Shown here in pieces: positions 42,863 to 52,823 of a DNA stretch of 64,000 nucleotides; the stretch's first letter is position 1; each line of letters begins with the position of its first letter. The position numbers were made by a program, and so were the translations under genes. This DNA comes from Tridacna crocea. Lineage: Eukaryota; Mollusca; Bivalvia; Cardiida; Cardiidae. The notes under the pieces were generated by a model. The model made no database searches. It saw only the letters and a program-made list of their open reading frames with translations, and was not told where the DNA came from. The stretch is taken from positions 55,416,962 through 55,480,961 of the forward strand of contig OX031062.1 in NCBI GenBank assembly GCA_943736015.1, given 5' to 3'.

Positions 42863-42894
42863 TAATGATAACTGAGACTACAAAATTGTCCAGG

Positions 42895-43121
42895 TTAACC
42901 CTTTAACACAAAATGCCGACTTTTGATCCTCCTGGAAAAGAAGCCTTTGGAAGATGTGGGAAAGGGAGAAAATGCTGGTAACCACATATTTTCTCCTTTT
43001 CCCACAAAGTTTTCTACCCTGTCAAAGAAAATTTGCACAATTGTAACCATTTTGAAATTGTCATCTGCAAATGCTTTCAATTTGGACAAAGGATAAATTT
43101 TTTTGTCTGGTAAAGGGTTAA
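42895..43121 (+). mobile_element. TTAA-hairpin MITE, subfamily A
   Basis: Complete; asymmetrical loop (GCTGGTAACCACATATTTTC). Shares its last TTAA with the next copy. Confidence 0.82.
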
Positions 43122-43345
43122 CCCTTTCCCAAACAAGCCCTGCTTTTTACGTGTCTGCAGTAAAAGTCTTTAGCAAACACTGTGGGAAAAGGAGAAATTG
43201 CTCGTCACGAGCAATTTCTCCTTTTCCCACAGTGTTTTCTTCCCTTTTTGAGAACTTTCTGCCATTTTCTCCAAGTCTAAAATTGTCATCTGCAAACTCT
43301 TTCGGTTTGGAAGGGTCCAAAATTTGTCGTTTGGGAAAGGGTTAA
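43118..43345 (+). mobile_element. TTAA-hairpin MITE, subfamily C (best copy)
   Basis: Perfect hairpin: CACTGTGGGAAAAGGAG, AAATTGCTCGTCACGAGC, then CTCCTTTTCCCACAGTG. Left flank CAAACAAGCCCTGCTTTT; end GGGAAAGGGTTAA. Confidence 0.88.
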
Positions 43346-43399
43346 AAGGTTTTGCATTCTGTAAATTACATATAGCTTAAGTTATAAGATTCATGATTT

Positions 43400-43500
43400 A
43401 AAAAAGCAGAAAACACTGATGGAAAAGGAGGGAATGCTGGTATCTAAGGTTTTTTTTCCTTTTCATCGTTCAATATTTTCAAATCTCAAAACCTGAAGCT
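43400..43500 (+). mobile_element. TTAA-hairpin MITE fragment
   Basis: AACACTGATGGAAAAGGAGG and a mismatched second arm. Confidence 0.45.
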
Positions 43501-43527
43501 AACTTCAAACTGTCCTCTTCAACTGCT

Positions 43528-43761
43528 TTAACCCGATACCAAGCCATCGGCACTTTTAACAATTCTGATAAAGAAGGCTTCTGAAAACATTGTGGGAAAA
43601 GAAGAAAATGCTGGTAACCAGCATGTTCTCTTTTTCCCACAGTATTTCCTACCCTGCTGAAAACAAATTTCAGTTTTTGAGTTTTGTTTATTTTGTTATC
43701 TGCAAATTTTATGCTTTCAGTTTGGACAAGTCTAGAATTTTGTTGTTTGGTGAAGAATTAA
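43528..43761 (+). mobile_element. TTAA-hairpin MITE, subfamily A
   Basis: TTAACCCGATACC to GGTGAAGAATTAA; complete. Confidence 0.83.
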
Positions 43762-43782
43762 ATTATGGATGACTGACATGGA

Positions 43783-44235
43783 TTAATTCTTTACCACACA
43801 ATCCCAACTTTTGACGACCCGGAGAAAGAAAACCTTTAACCCTTTACCCCATAAGGCATTTCTATGGTACCTCTAATTGACCCTAAATAACAGCAAGGAT
43901 GAAGCCATTTTTTATGTGTATATGACACCTTTTGATAGTGTAGAAAACATTGTGGCAAAAGGTGAAATTGCTCGTAACGAGCAATTTCACCTTTTGCCAC
44001 AATGTTTTCCAAAGGCTCCTACAAGCAATGCGTAGAAATGAGTATCTGTGGAGTAAAGGGTTAAATACCTTGTGGGAAAAGGAGAAAATGCCGGTAACCA
44101 GCATTTTCTCCTTTTCCCACAATGTTTTCTACCCTTTCCAAATGAAATTTCAATTTTTGAGTCATGTTTATTATGTCATCTGCAAATGCTTTCAAGTTGG
44201 ACTAGTCCAAAATTTTGTCATCTGGTAAAGAGTTA
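43783..44235 (+). mobile_element. TTAA-hairpin MITE (A) split by a B copy
   Basis: Starts TTAATTCTTTACC, is interrupted after GAAAGAAAACCT, resumes at 44065 with CCTTGTGGGAAAAGG, and ends GGTAAAGAGTTAA. Confidence 0.87.
43836..44064 (+). mobile_element. TTAA-hairpin MITE, subfamily B (nested, near-perfect)
   Basis: TTAA both sides; hairpin TTGTGGCAAAAGGTGAAATT, GCTCGTAACGAGC, AATTTCACCTTTTGCCACAA without mismatch. Confidence 0.9.
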
Positions 44236-44340
44236 AGATATATTGCAAATTAAGAATTTGTGGCTAAAGGAATATTTGAGTAGGGAAAAGGCAAATAATG
44301 ACTGAAAGGAAAACAGGAAAAGTATTAGAGTAGGTATTCA

Positions 44341-44545
44341 CTGTAGGTATTCACCAAATTGAAAGCACTTGCAGACGACAATATAAGTGTAACTGGAAAT
44401 TTGAAATTTGTTTTCAGCAGGGTAGCAAACATTTGTGGGAAAAGGAGAAAATACTGGTTATCAGCATTTTCTCCTTTTCTTATAACATTTAAAACTGCTT
44501 CTTTCACAGGGTTGTTAAAAGCTGGGATTTAGTGGTAAAGGTTTA
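44341..44545 (-). mobile_element. TTAA-hairpin MITE, truncated
   Basis: Reversed; first end missing, closes GGTAAAGGTTTAA. Confidence 0.65.
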
Positions 44546-44592
44546 AACAGTAATATGAATTAACTGACTTCACTTTGTTTTAATGATAATTC

Positions 44593-44811
44593 TTAACCCT
44601 TTACTGTACAATTCCTGGTTTTTAAGGGAGAAGCCTTTTGAAAACATTGTGGGAAAAGGAGAAAATGCTGATAACCAGCATTTTCTCCTTTTCCCACAAT
44701 GTTTTCTACCCTGCTGGAAACAAATTCCAAATTTCCAGTTACAGTTATATTGTCGTCTGCAAGTGCTTTCAATTTGTACCAGTCTAAAATTCTGTTGTTG
44801 GTAAAGAGTAA
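44593..44811 (+). mobile_element. TTAA-hairpin MITE (paired with 34487)
   Basis: Complete with a strong hairpin; right end decayed to GTAA. Confidence 0.82.
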
Positions 44812-44947
44812 TTACACCCAGAGAACTGAATATTTTTGTAAAATACATGTACATGTATATATACATGTATATGCACAGAACTGCATTGTTAAATGAATAA
44901 GGTTCGTTTTATGAATTTCTATCTTTTTATCTTGTCATTCCTTTTAC

Positions 44948-45319
44948 CCCATTCCACACAATTCTGAGTTTCAACAACCCCAAGTAGAGGTGGCTTTTGA
45001 AAACACTGTAGGCTTTCTAAAACATTGTAGGAAAAGAAAAAAAAATGTTGGTAACCAGACAGGATGCCTTTGAAGAAAAAGAAGGCTTTTTAACCCTTTA
45101 CCACTCAATAACGACTTTTAACGCCCCTTGAGGAAGAAGCCTTTTGAAAGCACTGTGGGAAAAGGAGAAAATACTGGTAACCAGCATTTTCTCTTTTTTC
45201 CACAGTGTTTTCTACTCTATCAGGATCAAATTTCATTACTTGAGTCGCATTTAAATTGTTGTCTGCAAATACTTTCAAGTTGGGTAAGGTCAAAATTTTG
45301 CCGTCTGGGAAAGAGTTGA
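44948..45319 (+). mobile_element. TTAA-hairpin MITEs (paired with 36143-36470)
   Basis: A left-half piece then a full copy from TTAACCCTTTACCACTCAAT (45090) to GGGAAAGAGTTGA. Confidence 0.78.
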
Positions 45320-45510
45320 AATATTGGAGGTTTTTTAAAATATTGTGGGGAAAAGAAGAAAATGCTGGTGACCAGAAGAGAAGTCTTTCAGATAAAGAGA
45401 TGGCTTTTGAAAACATGGTTGGAAAAGAAGAAAACGCTTGTGACCAGAAAAGGAGAATTCTTCTGAGAAATCAACAGCTTTTGAAAACATTGTGGGAAAA
45501 GATGAAAATG
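45320..45510 (+). repeat. Half-hairpin tandem units, three
   Basis: Three units of the single arm (AAAATGCTGGTGACCAGAAG, AACATGGTTGGAAAAGAAGA, TTGTGGGAAAAGATGAAAAT). Copy A has about two, so the unit number changed after duplication. Confidence 0.68.
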
Positions 45511-45767
45511 CTCTGTAGCTCAGCTGGTAACAACATTTGGGCAAGCATGTTGCTGGTACAAAATTACAGCTTGCCAGTTTCTCTCAGAGAATTTATGATA
45601 GTCATTGCAACAGGATACATTCCTATCTTGCTTCTGAATAACCCTAGATGGTTATGTGGGAAAGCAGCCAATGACTTGGGAACACCATAGTGAGAAGTGC
45701 TGGAAAAGAAATGCTGGGAGAGCATGTATAGGTGAAGTGGTTGCAGCTGTGATATCATTGAAAATAT
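45508..45767 (+). mobile_element. tRNA-derived SINE with intact A box
   Basis: TAGCTCAGCTGG at 45516-45527 is a classical tRNA A box. The body matches the SINE at 36587. Confidence 0.78.
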
Positions 45768-45816
45768 TTTAATAGTATCAACTCTTAGGCTGTTAAGTGC
45801 AACTCAAGGGCCTTTT

Positions 45817-45882
45817 GCAGACAGTGTTGATCAAGATCAGACTGCACAGAACAAATAATCTGATTTTTGATCTACACTGTCC
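45817..45882. repeat. GATCAGACTGCAC hairpin repeat
   Basis: GACAGTGTTGATCAAGATCA start and TGATCTACACTGTCC end; partner of 37086-37150. Confidence 0.62.
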
Positions 45883-45985
45883 TATAAGGGGATGTCTGAT
45901 CCTGAAAAAAATACCTTTTAAATAGCCAAAGTTTGGTTTTTACTATCAGTTTGAATTTTTCATCTGTTACTTAGTAGGATAAGGG

Positions 45986-46225
45986 TTGAATTTTAAACAA
46001 ACAAATCGACTAGACTATAAAAGTTCTGTACTGTTTAGTATTAATAACATTACAGATAGTGTTTGGTCAAAAGTTTCTCAAAAGAAGGACTTTGCGAAGG
46101 ATATGAAATTATTGTGGCAAAAGGAAAATAGCATGCAACCAGAAGTTTTCCTCAAGATTCTCATCATGTTTTCCAAAAGCCTAAACAGTGTCCCTAAGTA
46201 TTGGGACTGTCTTGTAAAGGGTTAA
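45986..46225 (-). mobile_element. TTAA-hairpin MITE, diverged type (paired with 38444)
   Basis: TTGAATTTTAAAC start, GTAAAGGGTTAA end, weak core GCAAAAGGAAAATAGC. Confidence 0.62.
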
Positions 46226-47025
46226 ATTGCACGATAATTATTTGATTAAAATGTATAAGAAAGAGTCATATACAAGCATACTGTTTGACAAAATTTTTCA
46301 TTGATTTAAATAAGCCACTGTGTAGTATACATGATTACCGGTATGTGCAGATATGATTTTCCTTGATTCATATATGGCAAAAAAAAAATAGATAAATAGC
46401 CATTTTTCTTAATTAGATACAGTTTAATTACAATATCGAATTATATCTTTTATCAATCAACCCAATAAATGATGTCCACAGACTCGTACTGCAAAACTAT
46501 CGCAGCTGGGATTTTTTAAAAAAATATATGGTCTAGGGGAGAAAACTCGTACTGTCTAAGAGTAAGAGTAAAGCAAGAGTAGTCTCCCTTACAATGACCC
46601 GCCCTTCATCATTTCTCCTAGACGCTTGACGGATCAAAGTACTAAACACAACACTAGAAAAAGGTGACGTGCATGTAACGTTTTTAATCTGTTTTTGATG
46701 AAGATTTCCATTAATTTTAAAGAGTGTCATTGATATTGATTTTAATAAAAACACTAGAATCTAAGTTTTAAATAAGATTATTTCCTGCTTTTTCTCCTTG
46801 AAAGTCGATTGGGATCACCGAGAAGTGTTTTAATCTTTGAAAATCGCCATTTGCAAAGGTATGGGGTTTGCGGACGGCATAGTTTAAAATGACCCTTCAC
46901 AGAATGTACGATCTGATTCGTAAATTTTTCAGTGCAAAATAAATAAATTCAAATTCCAGCGGACGCTATAAATACAATCTATTGAAACTTACAAAGATTT
47001 TGTTTGTATAGGCTTGACTACGTCA

Positions 47026-47093
47026 GCGGATGACATAGATCAAAGATCAGACTGCACGTTCTGTGCAGTCTGATCTTGATCTTTGCCGTCCGC
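47026..47093. repeat. GATCAGACTGCAC hairpin repeat, near-perfect
   Basis: GCGGATGACATAGATCAAAG and ATCAGACTGCAC pair with GTGCAGTCTGAT and CTTGATCTTTGCCGTCCGC. Confidence 0.75.
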
Positions 47094-47436
47094 AAAAGTC
47101 TCTGCTTTCCTCTAAGGCGCCGAAAGGGTAGTCCTATTTACAAGACCCTACGTATTATTTCACATTTTGACATTCATCGTGTACGTAGGGACGTAACATG
47201 CAAAAGAAAAGTAAAATGTGAAATGTCCGAAAAATAAATGTTGAACCGCAAACAAGCATGTGTACGTCTAAATATTTGGACTACCGAAAGGGTAAAGCCT
47301 ATTTTGATAGAGTTAAAATCTTTATCAGATAGATATAGTTCCGGTACACTGTTCAAATCGTCGACAGAGGTTCGATGTCTTAAGGCGCGTAAAAACGGAA
47401 ACTTCAAAGTGCCATATACAGTAAAAGTTGCCTTTA

Positions 47437-47503
47437 CAGTCTGTGTAGATCATGATCAGACTGCACAGAACGTGCAGTCTTTTCTGTGATCTACACCGTC
47501 CAC
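47437..47503. repeat. GATCAGACTGCAC hairpin repeat
   Basis: GTGTAGATCATGATCAGACT, GCACAGAACGTGC, then TGTGATCTACAC. The second copy inside the extra block of duplication copy B. Confidence 0.7.
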
Positions 47504-47760
47504 TTTCCTCAGACTTTCTGTACAATTTTATGCAACTTTAAAACCTTAATTGTTCGGAAAGTTTTTTTAGACTGAAGTTATCTCTTGTTTATTTGGCGCT
47601 CTATGGGTTTGTAACGGGAATGGTTTGATATTCATTGGGATTTATTTTAACTAGACATCATCTTCCTACATTAAGCGCGTTTTGAATTTGAGCTATAAAA
47701 TGACCTTCCATATTTAGCGATATATGTCGATATCGTCACTGAATTAAAACATAGTGTAAC

Positions 47761-47810
47761 GTGCAACGACCTGGTCACCCATCCAGGTACTAACCTAATG
47801 CACGTTGCAC
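47761..47810 (-). ncRNA. 5S rRNA-like fragment in a small hairpin
   Basis: The minus strand reads GGTTAGTACCTGGATGGGTG ACC, close to the conserved 5S rRNA box-C region (GGTTAGTACTTGGATGGGAG ACC). It is bounded by GTGCAAC and GTTGCAC. No other 5S segment is recognisable nearby. It may be a 5S-derived SINE relic or a chance fragment; not a functional 5S gene. Confidence 0.4.
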
Positions 47811-49289
47811 ATTTAAAGAGTGTCATCCTCATATTAATTTACATACTTTTATATGTTGTGATATGAATTTACTGCTTTTGAACGTCTCCCACTGTTTACA
47901 TTTGGACGATATTGTTACTTTAACTATCACGGAGAGAAATACACCAAACCGCATCGCTGTAAAAGCTAGCTCAACAGCAAGGCAGTTTTCAAGTGCTTAT
48001 ATATATAACTTCTCTCCGTGACAATAGTTTTGTTTGTAAGTTTGCGTTAAGTTGTCGTAGTGGTTATCATAATTCATTAATTTCATTTACTGAACATCTA
48101 TTACCTCAATGATATCTGTTACCAAATGTTGCATTTTTATTGTAGCGCGATCTTACATTGAATTCCAAATTCAAATATTGGCGGTTATAATTAACATTAA
48201 ATAAACGGGAGACTACCTGCTGCCTGTTAAGAAAAATAACAAGTTCGACCGATTTTTAGTTGTTTTTTTTTTTTGTCTGGTGGCATGTCGTCTTTAGAAC
48301 GGTTAAAATTAACAATTTGACCTTATGAACTGATTGAAATTCGTTACACCTAGATGAAAAATTATCGTTCGTCAAACGGATCGACTCTACAGACGTAACC
48401 GTGTTTATTCGTCCTCGGTTTTATGCATGCTCTTGACTGGTATTTCTTGTAAGGTGCACAGGCATATAAGGACCAGAGACAGGAAGAGGCGGTTCCATGT
48501 CCCGCCTTCTGCACATACTATGCGAATACTTTAGCCGTAGTAATTAAGCACCTCCGAAAGTAGCCAAAGCGAGGTTTTGGGTGGAGTCTTTGTTTTGTAG
48601 GCGTACCATTCAATGGTATGCACGTTCTCACGACGTGAAGCAGTTTAAAATAAGCCTTTTCCTCTTCAATAAGGGAGGCAACTGTAGCATTACTAATTAC
48701 AAAATGTTGTACGAGTTGTTTCCCTTTGACCATTAGTCGTTCATCATTCTCTTGCAAGACCCTTGTATTTCGAATGAATATCAGCCCGGAATAAAAAGCC
48801 AAGCACAATTGCAGATAAAATTGACGAAAATAAGCGACAGGAGCAAAAAATTAAATAAATTGAGGAGAAAAAGCAATGTAAATTGGTGTTAAAAACAAAA
48901 ATTGATGCGAAAGGAACAAACCGGAAATAGCAAATAATTAAGCTTGAGAAGCTTGAGAATTAACAATAAAACACCTTTTCCTTGATTTCTTTACGATTCT
49001 ACGTGTGCTAATGGTTGTAAGTCGCATATTTCTTTTTTTAAAGTAAACACGTGTATATCTTTGCATATGAACTACATATATCAAAGACAATAAAACAGTA
49101 AACATGAACGGGAATTATCTGCTCTGTATCCGGATTGTAGATATATTCGGATAAAAGTTTGAATTGTGAGAAAAATTTGAAATTTGTTCAATACATCACT
49201 TTACGTTAGTTGAAAAGAAAATAAAGAAAATAGCATTATTGAGAGAGGTTGGTATAAATACAGTTGTAAAAACTTGTTTCTATGGAATG

Positions 49290-49405
49290 GCAGTCATTTG
49301 AACACCCGGTAATTTCGACACCCAGTCATTTCGACAAATTTTGGTCATTTCGATCCCCGGTGGAAAAATGTTTGCAAACTTTGGTCATATCGACACCTTA
49401 TTTTT
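49290..49405. repeat. GTCATTTCGACACC short-motif array
   Basis: Five units such as GGTAATTTCGACACCC, AGTCATTTCGACA and GGTCATTTCGATCCCC. Confidence 0.55.
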
Positions 49406-49511
49406 TAGAGCACTTTTTAAACTCGACCTTTTTTTATCAAGTAACTTTAATTTCTTTTAAAGATGTCATATCATTATAATTTTTTGTGGGTGTGTGATCA
49501 AAACAGGTTTT

Positions 49512-49798
49512 TAACCCTTTCCCAAGCGACAAACTTTTGGACTTGACCAAATTGAAGCATTTGCAGACGACAATTCAACTCTTGCTGAAAAGATGATTTC
49601 TGTCTATGATAGGGTAGAAAACATTGTGGGAAAAGGAGAAAATGCTGGTTACCAGCATTTTCTCCTTTTCCCACAATGTTTTCAAAAAGCTACCATTCCA
49701 GACCGGAAGAACCAGCATTTTCTCCTTTTCCCACAATGTTTTCAAAAGGCTACTTTGCCAGACCAGTAAAAACCAGGGATTGTTTGGGAAAGGGTTAA
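49512..49798 (-). mobile_element. TTAA-hairpin MITE with duplicated arm
   Basis: TTAACCCTTTCCC start and GGGAAAGGGTTAA end. After a complete hairpin, a stretch of about 62 bp (ACCAGCATTTTCTCCTTTTC...AAAAGGCTAC) is repeated. Confidence 0.87.
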
Positions 49799-50258
49799 TT
49801 AACTTTATTCAAGGGGAATTACTCCGAGTATGGGTATATCTGTACAATTTTCTGTATTCTACTCAGCCTTCTTAATAAAGAGATTAATATGCAGTATAAT
49901 ATTTATCACACCTTCACCTGTCTTTAACTGTGTTTGACTTCAGGTTTTTATCAATCAGAATAAATCATAATTAATGAAAATCCTACAAAATATAACAAAT
50001 GCTAAAACTAGACCACCTAAAAAAAGGTTAAGAAAACATATATCTGTCACACATTCAAGATAAAAATGTATCTACATACAGTACGTCCATTTTACCGAAT
50101 CTCTAAATTACAGAAACCCTTTTACGTCCAGCACAGCGGAGTTTTTTTGTCATGCAGTGAGGTAACCTTTGAAAGCATTGTGGCAGTGATATTTTTTTAT
50201 ACGAGCAAATGCCAATGCAGACTTTGTGAGCCATTTGGACCACATGCCAAACGATAAG

Positions 50259-50487
50259 TTAGCCCTTTCCAAAACGACAAACTTTTAGACTCGACCAAAT
50301 TGAAAGCATTAGCAGACGACAATTCAACTCTTGCTGAAAAGATGATTTCTGTCTATGATAGGGTAGAAAACATTGTGGGAAAAGGAGAAAATGCTGGTTA
50401 CCAGCATTTTCTCCTTTTCCCACAACGTTTTCAAAAGGCCACTATTCCAGATCCGTAAAAACCAGGGATTGTTCGGGAAAGGGTTAA
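50259..50487 (-). mobile_element. TTAA-hairpin MITE, sister of 49512
   Basis: Nearly identical to 49512-49798 (AACTCTTGCTGAAAAGATGA) but with one arm copy only; perfect hairpin. Confidence 0.87.
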
Positions 50488-50516
50488 AGAATGTTTGATT
50501 ATAATTGAGTTCTTCT

Positions 50517-50603
50517 TAAACCCTTTACCACATAATCCCAACTTTCAACAACCCTGAAAAAGAAACCTTTGGAAGACATTTTGGGAAAAGGAGAAAATGC
50601 TGG
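50517..50603 (+). mobile_element. TTAA-hairpin MITE, left half only
   Basis: TTAAACCCTTTACC through GGAGAAAATGCTGGTAA, then breaks off at the palindrome centre. Confidence 0.65.
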
Positions 50604-50662
50604 TAAGTACAAACTACTTCTATATATATATACTACAAAAAAATGAGAAATTCTTGTAACAC

Positions 50663-50945
50663 CCCCCCCAACAAAATGAATGTTTTCGGGGTATACTGGA
50701 ATCATCCTGTTTGTCTGTGTGTCAGTCTGTATGTCTGTCCGTCTGTGTACAAAACACCAGTAATTTTGTGTCGCAAACTCCTACAGTTTTCCTTCAACTG
50801 TATTGAAACTTTGCACATATATTAATCATATATCGAAAATTGCAAGATGCACTTTTCAAGTGTCAACTCTTCCTGGTTGAAGAATTATCTCCCCTTGAAT
50901 TTGACACTTTTTTCTGTCAAATGGCTGGCAGGGGTATTAAGTCAC
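50663..50945 (+). mobile_element. Possible Helitron-like fragment
   Basis: C-run start, CGGGGTATACTGGAATC, then GTCTGTCCGTCTGTG-rich DNA and a GCAGGGGTATTAAGT end. Resembles the starts of the Helitron-like elements; ends unclear. Confidence 0.35.
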
Positions 50946-50956
50946 ATTAAGTCACA

Positions 50957-51203
50957 GCTCGAGTTCGACTTGCTGAAATAAAAAGGAATTGCAGACAACA
51001 AATGAAATGTAGTTCAAGCAATGAGATTTGTCTATGACAGAGTTGAAAACATATTGGGAATGTAGTTCAAAAATGGGTTTAGTGTTTGATAGAAAAAAAA
51101 CATTTGTCACAGTCAGAAAAGGAGAAAATGCTAGTTTCCAATATTTTCTTGTTTCCACATTATTTTCAAAATACATTTTCATGGAGGTATTTAAGAGTTA
51201 ATG
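50957..51203 (-). mobile_element. TTAA-hairpin MITE, degenerate
   Basis: Internal duplication of AATGTAGTTCAA and a weak hairpin; ends AAGAGTTAA. Confidence 0.5.
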
Positions 51204-51226
51204 AACTTTTCTTTCCATTTTTGTAG

Positions 51227-51531
51227 TGTAAATATGAAAGGGGGGTGCAAAATGCAGAAATTAGTTTAACTCGTCGGAGAAGAGAGAAATCACCAAGCAT
51301 GTGACAGAAAACCTTAATATTTTTCGGGAAGAAGTTGTGAAGTATTTAACTAAGAAATGAGGCAAGAGTCTTCCACCATCCACACTCAGTGGTTTATTTG
51401 AAAAACAAAGAGGAATGGACCAGTGGTTCCGAAGATTACAGGGTTCAGACTAGCACACCAAAACGCATGCATCTGGATGAGAGCCTTTATCGTTGGTACT
51501 CAGACTTAAGTTCAAGAAATATTGTTGTAAG
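51227..51531 (+). pseudogene. Decayed pogo/CENP-B-like transposase piece
   Basis: Broken frames give REEVVKYLTKK, LPPSTLSGLFEKQ (helix-turn-helix-like) and HLDESLYRWYSDLSSRNI (like the L.EALY.WF..R segment of CENP-B/Tigger DNA-binding regions). There are in-frame stops and at least one frameshift. Acceptor-like TTTTTGTAG and donor-like GTAAGT flank it. A weak, motif-based call. Confidence 0.35.
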
Positions 51532-51706
51532 TGAAAATTATTTTACAGTATAGCATGGATACAATGAAGGTAAATAAATATATTATAAATAAATGTAAAG
51601 GACAACTGGTATAATCAAATCTACAAAGAATGGCTTTACTTCAATGGATCTGGTGAGAGGCCAGAGCCACAATGTTTTTTCATATCATGTACTTAGTATC
51701 TCTGAC

Positions 51707-51778
51707 ATTTTTACCTATGGCATATTTACCACTTTGACTCTGACATTTTTACCTCTGACATTTTTACCGCACACCACG
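51707..51778. repeat. TTTTTACC short-motif array
   Basis: TTTTTACCTATGGC, TTTACCACTTTGACTC, TTTTTACCTCTGAC, TTTTTACCGCACACCAC; related to 31741-31853. Confidence 0.6.
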
Positions 51779-51840
51779 GGCGTACATACATGACTAACTA
51801 CATTTGCTCAGATGATAATTTTCTTTCTCTGATATTATAG

Positions 51841-51915
51841 GAATATTGTGGGAAAAAGAAGCAAAGGCTGTTTACCAGTATTTTCTCTTTGTCCAGCAAT
51901 GTTTTCAAAAACCTC
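51841..51915 (-). mobile_element. TTAA-hairpin MITE fragment
   Basis: GAATATTGTGGGAAAAAGAA and the second arm ending AATGTTTTCAAAAAC. Confidence 0.5.
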
Positions 51916-51927
51916 GTTCATAGTTAT

Positions 51928-52823
51928 TATGCCCCCCTTTCGAAGAAATGGGGGTATATTGCTTTGCACTTGTCGGTCGGTCCGTCGGTCGGTCCGTAGA
52001 CCACATGTTTGTCCGGAGCATAACTCAAAAGTATTTCAGGTATCATCTTGAAACTTCATAGGTGGATAGATCTCATTAAGGAGAAGTGCAGTGCACAAGA
52101 ACCATATTGCCCTTTGTTGATTTTCATACTTAATTTTTGTCCCGAGCATAACTCTAAAAGTATTTCAGGTATCATCTTAAAACCTCATAGGTGGATAGAT
52201 CTCACTAAGGAGAAGTGCAGTGCACAAGTACCATAACTCTGCCCATCATATTTTTGGAGTTATTGCTCTTTGTTGATTTTCATACTTAATTTTTGTCTGG
52301 AGCATAACTCAAAAAGTATGTCAGTTATCACCTTGAAACCTCATAGGTGGATTAATCTTATTAAGGAGAAGTGCAGTGCACAAGAACCATAACTCTGCCC
52401 ATTATATTTTTGGAGTTATTGCCCTTTGTTGATTTTCATACTTAATTTTTGTCCAGAGCATAACTCAAAAAAATTTTCAGGTATCATCTTGAAACTGTAT
52501 ATGTGGATAGATCTTATTCAGGAGAAGTGCATTGCACAAGAAACATTACTCTGCCCATTATATATTTGCAGTCACTGCCCTTTGTTGATTTTCTTACTTA
52601 TTTTTTTTCCAGAGCATAACTCAAAAAGTATGTGAGGTAAAATCATGAAACTTTAAAAGTTGATAGTTCACATAAATGTGAAGTGCAGTGCCCAAGAACT
52701 GTTTATTTATCATTAATAATTTTTGAGTAATTACCCTTTGTTCGTTTTTACACCTTGAACGTAAGAGTTTATAATCACATTGGATGCCATTAGGGGGGCA
52801 TACATGTTTTACAAACATCTCTT
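51928..52823 (+). mobile_element. Helitron-like element with 157-bp tandem core
   Basis: Start TTATGCCCCCCTTTCGAAG, inverted near the end as GGGGGGCATA; closes AACATCTCTTG|TT. Five units (TCAGGTATCATCTTGAAAC...GAGAAGTGCAGTGCACAAGA) at about 52035, 52163, 52321, 52476 and 52632. Confidence 0.65.

Larger units (their letters stand above)
44535..49260 (+). repeat. Segmental duplication, copy B
   Basis: Direct repeat of 34455-40960. Lacks four insertions present in copy A. Has its own block of about 1.15 kb (46.94-48.09 kb) absent from copy A, which contains two GATCAGACTGCAC hairpins and the 5S-like fragment. Confidence 0.85.

Noticed and set aside
51950-52000. Start of a receptor-like frame in CGGTCGGTCCGTCGG repeats
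   Set aside because: GTCC/GTCG-rich stretches are the 5' parts of Helitron-like elements, present in several copies.
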